Assembly: GCA_900543875.1 (NCBI GenBank)
Contig: UQSV01000025.1
Coordinates: 1 to 25,161, forward strand
Reading direction: 5' to 3'
From: an uncultured Coriobacteriaceae bacterium
GTDB taxonomy: Bacteria > Actinomycetota > Coriobacteriia > Coriobacteriales > Atopobiaceae
DNA length: 25,161 bases
Positions 6,949-12,450 of this stretch are shown piece after piece. Made by a program: the position numbers and the translations under genes. A model generated the notes under the pieces. The model was not told the DNA's origin, made no database searches, and saw only the letters and a program-made list of their open reading frames with translations. Numbering within the stretch: the stretch's first letter is position 1; every line of letters starts with the position of its first letter.

Positions 6949-7566
6949 CTACCTGCTGCCGGGCTTGCCGGCGCCGTTGACGTGGTCGCGCGCGTAGATG
7001 ACGCCGTGCTCAATCGCGAGCTCAACGGCATCAGCGGCGTCGATGGCGGCGCGGCGCACGTCCTCCATCTCGGCGTTGCGGTACTCCTTGAGCACCCAGT
7101 CGACCACGGGCATGCGTCCCGGGGGCATGCCAATGCCCACGCGCACGCGGGTAAAGTCCCTGCTTCCGAGCTTGTTGATGATCGATTTGAGGCCGTTGTG
7201 GCCTGCGTGGCCGCCGCCCACCTTGACGCGCACGTCGCCCGGCTCGAGGTCGAGCTCGTCGTGCACCACGAGCAGCTCCTCGGGCTCGATCCTGTACTCG
7301 CGGCACAGCTTGGAGATGGGGCCGCCGCTTGTGTTCATGAAGTCCTGCGGCATCGCGAGCAGCACCTCGACGGGCCCCTCTGCCCCACGCACCTTGACCG
7401 TGGCCACCTTGGCGCCGCACTGGCTCTTCCAGTACCCCGCGCCCAGGCGGCTTCCCAGCTCCTCGACTGCGCGGAAGCCCGCGTTGTGGCGGGTGTTCTC
7501 ATACTCCTCGCCGGGGTTACCCAGCCCCGCCACGAGGCGAATCTGCTTTGGCTGCGCTGCTGCCAT
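6949..7566 (-). CDS. pth: Peptidyl-tRNA hydrolase
   Basis: The 205-residue product is a bacterial Pth, which cleaves peptidyl-tRNAs released during abortive translation and so recycles tRNA. Conserved elements are VAGLGNPGEEYENTRHNAGF (about residues 12-31, including the catalytic His and the substrate-binding Asn), MPQDFMNTSGG (about 92), HDELDLEPG (about 121) and GGGHAGHNGLKSI (about 137). The start ATG has GAAGGAG five bases upstream. It follows prs by 81 bp on the same strand, though a strong stem between them may attenuate read-through. The C-terminal GAGKPGSR tail is ordinary variation. Confidence 0.97.
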   Translation of the reverse strand: MAAAQPKQIRLVAGLGNPGEEYENTRHNAGFRAVEELGSRLGAGYWKSQCGAKVATVKVRGAEGPVEVLLAMPQDFMNTSGGPISKLCREYRIEPEELLVVHDELDLEPGDVRVKVGGGHAGHNGLKSIINKLGSRDFTRVRVGIGMPPGRMPVVDWVLKEYRNAEMEDVRRAAIDAADAVELAIEHGVIYARDHVNGAGKPGSR

Positions 7567-7583
7567 GCTGCTCCTTCACAAAC

Positions 7584-7614
7584 GGGCCGCGCGCCCATGA
7601 GGAACGCGCGGCCC
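7584..7614 (-). terminator. Stem-loop between prs and pth
   Basis: GGGCCGCGC (7584-7592) pairs with GCGCGGCCC (7606-7614) around a 13-base loop, starting 34 bases after the prs stop. On the minus strand it is followed by GTTTGTG, only weakly T-rich, so it may be a partial terminator rather than a full stop. Confidence 0.5.
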
Positions 7615-7647
7615 AGACTAACAAACTGCTGCTAAGACCACTCAGCC

Positions 7648-8640
7648 CTAGAGGTTGAAGCGGCCACCCACCATGCCGGACACCGAGGTCTCAGTGAAGA
7701 CGTGGTAGATGCACTCGGCGATCTCGTTGGCGACGGAGATCGTGTTGATCTTGCCCGTGAGGTTCTCCTCGGGCTGGGGCACGGAGTCGGTGACGACGCA
7801 CTCCTCGATCGGGGCGTCGTTCAGGCGCTCCACGGCGGGGCCGGAGAAGATGCCGTGGGTGGCGCACACGTGGATGTCACCGGCGCCCATGGCCTTGAGC
7901 TCTCGGATGGCGGCGCACAGGGTACCGGCCGTGTCGATCATGTCGTCGTTGATGATGCAGGTCTTGCCCTTGATGTCGCCGATGATGCCCATGACCTCGG
8001 CCTGGTTGTGGTGCGGACGGCCCTTGTGGGCGATGGCGAGGTCGCAGCCGAGCATGTCGGAGAGCTTCTTGCAGGCCTTGGCACGGCCCACGTCGGGGGA
8101 GACGACGACGGTGTTCTCCCAGTCGAAGTTCTTGTTCTTGAAGTACTCGCCGAACAGCGGCAGGGCCGTGAGGTGGTTCACGGGGACGTCGAAGAAGCCC
8201 TCGATCTGGCCCTGGTGCAGGTCGAGCGTGATGACGCGGTCCACGCCGGCCGTCTCGAGCAGGTTGGCGACGAGGCGCGCGGTGATGGGCTCGCGGGGGC
8301 CGGCCTTGCGGTCCTGGCGGGCGTAGGCGTAGTGGGGGATGACGGCGGTGACGGAGCGGGCCGAGGCGCGGTGGGCGGCGTCGGCCACGATGAGCGTCTC
8401 CATCATGAGGTCGTTGACGTTCTTGCCCACGATGGACTGCACGAAGAACACGTCGCAGCCGCGGACCGTCTCGTCAAAGCGGGCGTAGATCTCGCCGTTG
8501 GCGAACTGCTCGAGCACGAGGCCGTCGACCTCGACCCCCAGGATGCCGGCGATGTCGGCCGCGAGCTTGGGGTTGCTCGAGCCGGAGTAAATCCTCAGCC
8601 GCTTCTTAATTGGGACGAGTTGATCGAGGTCTTCGTACAT
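7648..8640 (-). CDS. prs: Ribose-phosphate pyrophosphokinase (PRPP synthase)
   Basis: The 330-residue product makes 5-phosphoribosyl-1-pyrophosphate from ribose 5-phosphate and ATP for nucleotide, His and Trp synthesis. Family signatures are clear: IYSGSSNPKLAADIA at the start, FANGEI for ATP binding, IPHYAYARQDRK, DLHQGQIEGFF, VVSPDVGRAKACKKLSDML (the flexible/PRPP-synthase signature) and INDDMIDTAGTL (the ribose-5-phosphate loop). I placed the start at the ATG at 8640 (MYEDLDQ), where the product matches the usual class I length; the open frame to 8730 adds Arg-rich unconserved sequence. The Shine-Dalgarno GGAAGGG is about 11 bases upstream, slightly far. glmU lies 149 bp upstream on the same strand, the common glmU-prs order. 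Confidence 0.97.
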   Translation of the reverse strand: MYEDLDQLVPIKKRLRIYSGSSNPKLAADIAGILGVEVDGLVLEQFANGEIYARFDETVRGCDVFFVQSIVGKNVNDLMMETLIVADAAHRASARSVTAVIPHYAYARQDRKAGPREPITARLVANLLETAGVDRVITLDLHQGQIEGFFDVPVNHLTALPLFGEYFKNKNFDWENTVVVSPDVGRAKACKKLSDMLGCDLAIAHKGRPHHNQAEVMGIIGDIKGKTCIINDDMIDTAGTLCAAIRELKAMGAGDIHVCATHGIFSGPAVERLNDAPIEECVVTDSVPQPEENLTGKINTISVANEIAECIYHVFTETSVSGMVGGRFNL

Positions 8641-8754
8641 CTGGTTGCCGCCCTTCCGTCGACTCTTTGCTGGTTGCGCGCGGTGCCGGGCCCAAAAATG
8701 GGGGTTGGGCAGGCGGCGCCGTGGTCGCACGTCATCACATGGTACTTCATGAAG

Positions 8755-8782
8755 GTCGCCGCGAGCGCGTGCCCGCGGCGAC
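8755..8782 (-). other. Stem-loop in the glmU-prs spacer
   Basis: GTCGCCGCG (8755-8763) and CGCGGCGAC (8774-8782) form a perfect 9-bp stem with a 10-base loop, just after the glmU stop. No T-tract follows on either strand. It may be an mRNA-stability or processing structure inside the glmU-prs transcript rather than a terminator. Confidence 0.45.
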
Positions 8783-8789
8783 TGGCTGG

Positions 8790-10199
8790 TTATTTCTGTG
8801 CGCGGAGCTTCTCGAAGTGGGCGGGAGCCCAGTCCTCGATGACCGTCTGGCGGGCGCGGCCCAGGGCCAGCGCGTCTGCCGGGACGGGCTCGGTGATGAC
8901 CGAGCCGGCGGCCACGAGAGCGCCGTCGCCAATCTCGGCGGGGGCCACCATCATGGTGTCGGAGCCCACGAAGACGTTATCGCCGATGACGCTCTTGTGC
9001 TTGTGCACGCCGTCATAGTTGCAGGTGATGGAGCCCGCGCCGATGTTGACGCCCTCGCCCATCGTGGTGTCGCCGATGTAGGAGAGGTGCGGCACCTTGC
9101 TGCCGCGGCCAATCGTGGACTTCTTGATCTCGACGTGAGTGCCGGCCTTGGAGTTGTCGAGCATGTGGGTGCCGGGGCGCAGGTAGGCGCGCGGGCCGCA
9201 GTCGACGCCGTTCTCGAGCACGGCGTCGATGGCGACCGTCTCGTCGATGACGCAGTCGTTGCCGGCGCTCGTGTTGGTAAGGCGCGTGTTGGGGCCAAGC
9301 TGGCAGTTCTGCCCCACGTGGCAGGTGCCGATGAGGTGGGTCTGCGGCCAGACGATGGTGTCGCGGCCAATGGTGCAGTCCGGGCCGATCCAGGCCTGCG
9401 CGGGGTCGATGAACGTGACGCCGGCGGCCATGAGCTGCTCGTTGATGCGGTCGCGGGCGATGGTCGTGAGCTGGGCGAGCTGTGCGCGCGAGTTGACGCC
9501 CAGGCCCTCGCGCCAGTCGTCGCAGTGGAAGGCGCGCACGGCGTGGCCGTGGGACTTGAGGATCTCAAGCATGTCGGGCAGGTAGTACTCGCCCTGGGCG
9601 TTGTCGCAGCCAACCTCGCCGATGTGGGCCGCGAGCAGCGCGCCGTCGAAGGCGTAGCAGCCGGCGTTGCACTCGGTGAGCGTGGCGGCCTGCTCGGGCG
9701 TGCAGTCCTTCTGCTCGATGTTGCGCTCGATGGTGCCGTCGGCGGCCAGTACGATGCGGCCGTAGCCAAACGGGTCGGGCGGCACGATGGTGAAGGCCGT
9801 GGCCGCGGCGTTGCCGCCGCTCACGGACTCGGCGAAGGCGGCGACGGTCTGGCCGGTCACGAGGGGCAGGTCGCCGTTGAGCACCACGACGGGGCCGTCG
9901 CTGATGCCGGTGGCCTCGAGGGCAACCTTGACGGCGTGGCCGGTGCCCAGGCGCTCGGCCTGCTCGACGCACTCGACCGTGGCCGTGGCGCCTGCGTAGG
10001 CCTCGCTTACGATGGCGCGGACCTCGTCTGCGTGGCTGCCCACGACGACGATGACGCGCGTGCAGCCGCCGGCGATGGCGGCGTCTGCCACCCACGAGAT
10101 CATGGGCTTGCCCAAGATCTTGTGCGAGACCTTGGCGTGGTTTGACTTCATGCGGGTGCCCTCGCCGGCGGCGAGGATGATGGCGGTGGCGTTTGCCAT
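8790..10199 (-). CDS. glmU: Bifunctional UDP-N-acetylglucosamine pyrophosphorylase / glucosamine-1-phosphate N-acetyltransferase
   Basis: The 469-residue product carries out the last two steps to UDP-GlcNAc, the precursor of peptidoglycan. The N-terminal uridyltransferase domain shows ILAAGEGTRMKS (about 7-18), the NGDLPL metal site near 107, and later YLPDMLEIL. The C-terminal half is a left-handed beta-helix of hexapeptide repeats with IGRGSKVPHLSYIGD, IGAGSITCNYDG and VGSDTMMVAP, the acetyl-CoA/GlcN-1-P site. I chose the ATG at 10199 because GGAGG is five bases upstream; the frame to 10238 adds 13 unconserved residues. A TATCAT -10-like box lies 37 bases upstream of this ATG (10237-10242). 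It is the first gene of a minus-strand run glmU-prs-pth behind tRNA-Gln. Confidence 0.97.
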   Translation of the reverse strand: MANATAIILAAGEGTRMKSNHAKVSHKILGKPMISWVADAAIAGGCTRVIVVVGSHADEVRAIVSEAYAGATATVECVEQAERLGTGHAVKVALEATGISDGPVVVLNGDLPLVTGQTVAAFAESVSGGNAAATAFTIVPPDPFGYGRIVLAADGTIERNIEQKDCTPEQAATLTECNAGCYAFDGALLAAHIGEVGCDNAQGEYYLPDMLEILKSHGHAVRAFHCDDWREGLGVNSRAQLAQLTTIARDRINEQLMAAGVTFIDPAQAWIGPDCTIGRDTIVWPQTHLIGTCHVGQNCQLGPNTRLTNTSAGNDCVIDETVAIDAVLENGVDCGPRAYLRPGTHMLDNSKAGTHVEIKKSTIGRGSKVPHLSYIGDTTMGEGVNIGAGSITCNYDGVHKHKSVIGDNVFVGSDTMMVAPAEIGDGALVAAGSVITEPVPADALALGRARQTVIEDWAPAHFEKLRAQK

Positions 10200-10358
10200 G
10201 GATGCCTCCGTTGGTGTGGTTTCACAACAGAAGGCCATGATAACTCAGGGATGTGGAGCGCCCGAGGGGTGGGGGAGGGCGAGGGCCCGCGGCGCTGGTA
10301 CGCGGCGTGGTTCTCAGCCATGTGATGGAGGCGGGCACGTTCCCACTGTCATGGCAGC

Positions 10359-10379
10359 AAAAAGCCAGCGCATCGCTGG
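10359..10379 (-). terminator. Terminator of tRNA-Gln overlapping the tRNA 3-prime end
   Basis: On the minus strand CCAGCG-ATG-CGCTGG is followed by CTTTTTG. The first four bases of the stem (10376-10379) are the last four bases of the mature tRNA-Gln sequence, so the terminator shares bases with the acceptor stem. Confidence 0.65.
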
Positions 10380-10447
10380 GGTACTAGGATTCGAACCTAG
10401 GTAACGGGAATCAAAATCCCGGGTCCTAACCACTGGACGATACCCCA
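10376..10447 (-). tRNA. tRNA-Gln (anticodon TTG)
   Basis: The 72-nt minus-strand sequence folds as a standard cloverleaf. The 7-bp acceptor is TGGGGTA with TACCCCA, and the D arm is GTCC...GGAC. The anticodon stem CGGGA/TCCCG has loop TTTTGAT, giving anticodon TTG. The T arm CTAGG-TTCGAAT-CCTAG is followed by discriminator G. The CCA end is not encoded. Isolated between the HAD gene and glmU. Confidence 0.96.
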
Positions 10448-10506
10448 GCGACGAGCTGGCGAAGGTAAGTGTAGCAGCTCGGCCCGCCTTTGGGCGAGCG
10501 CGAGGA

Positions 10507-10540
10507 CTGGGACGGTTGCTCAGGCAGGTATTGTCCCACT
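10507..10540 (-). repeat. GGGACAG hairpin repeat, degenerate copy, at the HAD gene stop
   Basis: TGGGAC and GTCCCA enclose GGTTGCTCAGGCA-type sequence, clearly related to the perfect hairpin at 6911-6945 but with several mismatches. It abuts the stop codon of the HAD gene (10539-10541), the same placement as the pth copy. Only six to eight base pairs remain strong, so terminator function is doubtful. Confidence 0.5.
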
Positions 10541-11390
10541 ACAGAAGGTAGCGCTCGACGAAGTCGGCGAGACCGTCCTGCTCGTTGGTGAGGCCCAGCA
10601 CGTAGTCGGCCGCCTCGCGGGCGACGGGCGTGGCGTTGCCCATCGCGATGCCCAGGCCCGCGGCGCGCAGCATCTCGACGTCGTTTCCCGAGTCGCCGAT
10701 GACGCAGACGTTGTCGAGCGTGCAGCCCAAGCGCCGGGCGAGCAGGTCCAGGCCGCCCGCCTTGCTCACGCCCGGCACGTTGAACTCGACGTTGTTGGGG
10801 CCGCAGGCGTTGGCCGTGAGGTCAAGCTCGCGGCCAAGGGTCAGGAAGTCGTCGTCCGTCCAGGGGCTTGCGTAGCGCACGCCCACCTTGGTGACGCCCC
10901 AGCGGTTGGCCTCGATGAGGGCGGGCACGTCGCAGCAGGTGAGCGGCTCGCTCCAGCGCTCGGGGCCGCGCACGCGCACGTACTCCTCGCGGCTGATGCA
11001 GTCGCCCAGGCGCGTGCCGTAGGGGTCGTCGAGGCACAGGTAGATGACCACGCCGGGCTGCTTGAGCCGGCGGATGAGCTCCGCGGCCTTGGCGGGGCCG
11101 ATGACCTCGTGGTTGAGGAAGGTGCCGTGCACAAGGTTGCACACGGTGGCGCCGCACGCGCACACGGTGTAGTGGAAGTCGTCCATGCCCAGAACGCTCT
11201 GGGTGAGCCGCTGCCAGGTGCGGCCGGTGGTGGGCACGGGCTCGATGCCATGGCCGAGCAGGGCGCGGACGGCTGCCTTGGTGCGCGGTGCCACGCTCTT
11301 GTCGTCCCTCAGGAAGGTCCCGTCGAGGTCGAAGCCAAAGATCTTGATGTCGGCGGCCTTGGCCGCGACCTCTTCTGCCGTCATGCCCAT
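10539..11390 (-). CDS. HAD-superfamily phosphatase, Cof/class IIB type
   Basis: The 283-residue product is a haloacid-dehalogenase hydrolase of the Cof-like IIB group, generally cytoplasmic Mg-dependent sugar-phosphate or nucleotide-type phosphatases. Motif I is FGFDLDGTF (nucleophile Asp near residue 20), motif II is PTTGRTW, motif III includes the Lys of GVSKAGGLDLL, and motif IV is VIGDSGNDVEML near 235. The region between motifs II and III forms the large C2 cap that sets substrate choice, which cannot be read from sequence. I chose the ATG at 11390 (MGMTAEE), eight bases after AAAGGGG; the upstream frame to 11504 is Ala/Pro-rich and carries a probable promoter. It is divergent from the leucine leader. 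Confidence 0.9.
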   Translation of the reverse strand: MGMTAEEVAAKAADIKIFGFDLDGTFLRDDKSVAPRTKAAVRALLGHGIEPVPTTGRTWQRLTQSVLGMDDFHYTVCACGATVCNLVHGTFLNHEVIGPAKAAELIRRLKQPGVVIYLCLDDPYGTRLGDCISREEYVRVRGPERWSEPLTCCDVPALIEANRWGVTKVGVRYASPWTDDDFLTLGRELDLTANACGPNNVEFNVPGVSKAGGLDLLARRLGCTLDNVCVIGDSGNDVEMLRAAGLGIAMGNATPVAREAADYVLGLTNEQDGLADFVERYLL

Positions 11391-11421
11391 GCGTTGTGCC
11401 CCTTTCGTGTCGTTGCTCCCC

Positions 11422-11427
11422 ATGATA
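11422..11427 (-). promoter_or_regulatory. Candidate -10 box of the HAD gene
   Basis: Read on the minus strand, TATCAT within CGCTATCATG lies 31 bases before the chosen start. Near-identical boxes lie 30-37 bases before glmU, the dehydratase gene and the flavodiiron gene. The -35 region is GC-rich and not recognisable. Confidence 0.35.
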
Positions 11428-11504
11428 GCGGCGGCGGGCGCGGGACGCGGGGCGGACATCCGTGCCGCCCACAGGTGCTCGCCGCCCGCGACAACGCCGC
11501 TCAC

Positions 11505-11600
11505 ATCTGCTTGCCGCCCGTGCCGGCCGCATACGCTTGCCGTCCGCTGCCCGCAACGGCCTTGCCCCCGCAGCCGCTCCTCGAAGCCTCGCTTGCCAAC
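11505..11600. repeat. Imperfect 25-31-bp direct repeats upstream of the leucine leader
   Basis: TTGCC recurs at 11511, 11537, 11562 and 11593, mostly inside GCTTGCCGYCC-like units followed by a second GCC. Spacing is 26, 25 and 31 bases. The repeats are diverged and GC-rich, so slippage is the simplest origin. Confidence 0.35.
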
Positions 11601-11620
11601 GCCCGCGCGTCTGCTACAGC
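11593..11620 (+). promoter_or_regulatory. Candidate promoter of the leucine leader transcript
   Basis: TTGCCA (11593-11598) and TACAGC (11615-11620) are separated by 16 bases, and TG two bases before the -10 box gives an extended -10 TGCTACAGC. The leader start codon is 28 bases downstream. The -10 hexamer is a poor match, so this is a moderate call. Confidence 0.4.
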
Positions 11621-11648
11621 GAGCAGACTAATGAATTGAGAGGACGAG

Positions 11649-11717
11649 ATGGACGCACGCGTTAACATGAGCGCACTGCTTCTGGGCCTAGGGCTACTAC
11701 CTGCGGGTACGCGCTAG
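11649..11717 (+). CDS. leuL: Leucine-rich leader peptide of a leucine attenuator
   Basis: This 22-codon open frame sits behind GAGAGG (five bases before ATG); an internal in-frame ATG at 11667 is possible. Leucines occupy positions 10, 11, 12, 14, 16 and 17. Three of the six are CTA, a codon rare in this GC-rich DNA, and one is CTT. A strong terminator hairpin follows 29 bases after the stop, and leuA starts 70 bases beyond the T-tract. This is the standard layout of ribosome-mediated attenuation of leucine biosynthesis: scarce charged tRNA-Leu stalls the ribosome and prevents the terminator. The peptide itself probably has no other role. Confidence 0.85.
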   Translation: MDARVNMSALLLGLGLLPAGTR

Positions 11718-11745
11718 GGCCATCTCTCTTATCCATTTGTTTGGC

Positions 11746-11800
11746 ACCCGTGCGCGTTCGCAACTTTGGCGACTGCTGCGCATGGGTATTTTTTTCTTTT
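11746..11800 (+). terminator. Leucine attenuator (intrinsic terminator in the leader)
   Basis: ACCCGTGCGC (11746-11755) pairs with GCGCATGGGT (11778-11787) with one G-U pair. A second inner stem TCGC/GCGA closes the loop, and the tract ATTTTTTTCTTTT follows. A competing pairing is visible: ACGCGC (11709-11714), at the leader stop codon, can pair with GCGCGT (11752-11757), which overlaps the left terminator arm. A ribosome that finishes the leader would cover the first segment and allow termination; one stalled on Leu codons would leave it free to block the terminator. Confidence 0.85.
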
Positions 11801-12069
11801 CCAGACCCATAGGCTCCCCGCACGCGGTCGCCCTACCCACGAGAGACGCACCACAGCGAAGGAGCACACCATGAGCCGCAAGATCGCAATCTTTGACACC
11901 ACCCTGCGCGACGGCGAGCAGTCGCCCGGCGCAAGCATGAATACCGAGGAAAAGCTCACCATCGCGCGCCAGCTCGTGCGCATGAACGTCGACGTCATCG
12001 AGGCGGGCTTCCCCATCTCGAGCCCGGGCGTCTCGCCCTGGCATAGAGGGCGACTTGGGCCTGCGCGGC

Positions 12070-12106
12070 CTTCTCGCGTTGGTGCTTCTCGCGCTGGTGC
12101 CTCGCG
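12070..12106. repeat. 15-bp tandem repeat after the leuA break
   Basis: CTTCTCGCGTTGGTG (12070-12084) is followed directly by CTTCTCGCGCTGGTG (12085-12099) and a partial third unit CCTCGCG. It lies within the non-homologous sequence after the leuA break. Confidence 0.6.
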
Positions 12107-12113
12107 AAACGAA

Positions 12114-12149
12114 AACGGGCGTCCGTCTCGCATGAGGCGGGCGCCCGTT
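12114..12149 (-). terminator. Terminator downstream of the 37-residue gene (distal hairpin)
   Basis: AACGGGCGTCCGTCTC (12114-12129) and GAGGCGGGCGCCCGTT (12134-12149) pair over 16 positions, two of them G-T, around loop GCAT. Read on the minus strand the stem runs into TTTTCGTTTCG, a good T-tract. It probably ends transcripts of the permease/small-protein unit. Confidence 0.75.
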
Positions 12150-12165
12150 GCAGGGCAAACGAAGA

Positions 12166-12198
12166 GAGACGCGACCCCGACTGCCGGGGCCGCGCCTC
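12166..12198 (-). terminator. Terminator downstream of the 37-residue gene (proximal hairpin)
   Basis: GAGACGCGACCCCG (12166-12179) and CGGGGCCGCGCCTC (12185-12198) form a 14-bp stem around a five-base loop, 27 bases after the small-gene stop. On the minus strand two positions are G-U pairs; on the plus strand the same two are A-C mismatches. It is followed by TCTTCG on the minus strand. It stands in tandem with the hairpin at 12114-12149. Confidence 0.6.
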
Positions 12199-12225
12199 TT
12201 TATGTGCTGGTCGATGGAGGTTGCG

Positions 12226-12339
12226 CTAGTGCTTCTTAGCCCGCACGGCCCTAACGATTGCCACGACTATTCCCACAAGGACGAGGGCGGCAATAACGTA
12301 GATCACCAGAAGCTCGGGAAATCCGATTCCATAGACCAT
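12226..12339 (-). CDS. 37-residue single-pass membrane microprotein
   Basis: The ATG at 12339 follows AAGGAGGA with ideal spacing, so I take it as the start rather than the longer open frame to 12435. Residues 1-10 contain GIGFPELLVI, which resembles the start of the TatA/TatB transmembrane helix. A hydrophobic helix extends to about residue 27, and the protein ends in the basic tail RAVRAKKH. It lacks the Gly-Pro hinge and amphipathic helix of a real TatA, so a Tat role is unlikely. It lies 112 bp downstream of the permease on the same strand and before two terminators, so a transporter accessory peptide is one option. I do not recognise a named family. Confidence 0.75.
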   Translation of the reverse strand: MVYGIGFPELLVIYVIAALVLVGIVVAIVRAVRAKKH

Positions 12340-12367
12340 GACTCCTCCTTCTTCCTCTGCCTTGCCA

Positions 12368-12404
12368 GTGTCCGCTAAATTGCGGACACCTGCAGAATAG
12401 CAGG
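12368..12404 (-). promoter_or_regulatory. Double hairpin and possible -10 box before the microprotein gene
   Basis: GTGTCCGC-TAAATT-GCGGACAC (12368-12389) is a perfect 8-bp stem, and it is overlapped by CCTGC-AGAATA-GCAGG (12389-12404). On the minus strand the second loop contains TGCTATTCT, an extended -10-like box 54 bases before the start codon. The segment may hold a separate promoter for the microprotein or be a processing/attenuation structure behind the permease. It shares TCCGCTAAAT and CTGCAGAAT with the CCTAGG repeat elements. Confidence 0.4.
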
Positions 12405-12450
12405 AGCGGGACGGGCCGTGGGGCTCGATGGGCAACGAAGTCGGCGAGCG

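Larger units (their letters stand above)
11871..12239 (+). pseudogene. leuA: Truncated leuA (2-isopropylmalate synthase), N-terminal fragment only
   Basis: The frame starts with an ATG seven bases after GAAGGAG. Residues 1-53 are unmistakable LeuA: KIAIFDTTLRDGEQSPGAS with the metal-site Asp and catalytic Arg, then VDVIEAGFPISSPG. The similarity stops abruptly after codon 53 (about base 12029). The frame then runs through unrelated Arg/Ala/Gly-rich sequence and two terminator hairpins to a chance stop at 12237-12239. Normal LeuA is about 500 residues or more, so the barrel and regulatory domains are missing and the fragment cannot be active. The leader and attenuator upstream are intact. No leuB, leuC or leuD lies nearby. 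Either the operon was deleted here or this is a stray copy of the 5-prime end of an operon elsewhere. Confidence 0.9.

Noticed and set aside
8690..8710. CCCAAAAATGGG shared with the reverse strand near 16831-16842
   Set aside because: A single 12-base match between two places in a 25-kb window is expected many times by chance, and the flanks do not align.
11109..11639. Plus-strand open frames across the HAD gene and the leucine promoter region
   Set aside because: They overlap a well-supported minus-strand gene and a promoter/leader region and show no recognisable domain.
12226..12339. The microprotein as a genuine TatA
   Set aside because: It resembles TatA only over the first part of the membrane helix and lacks the hinge and amphipathic helix; no tatC is nearby.
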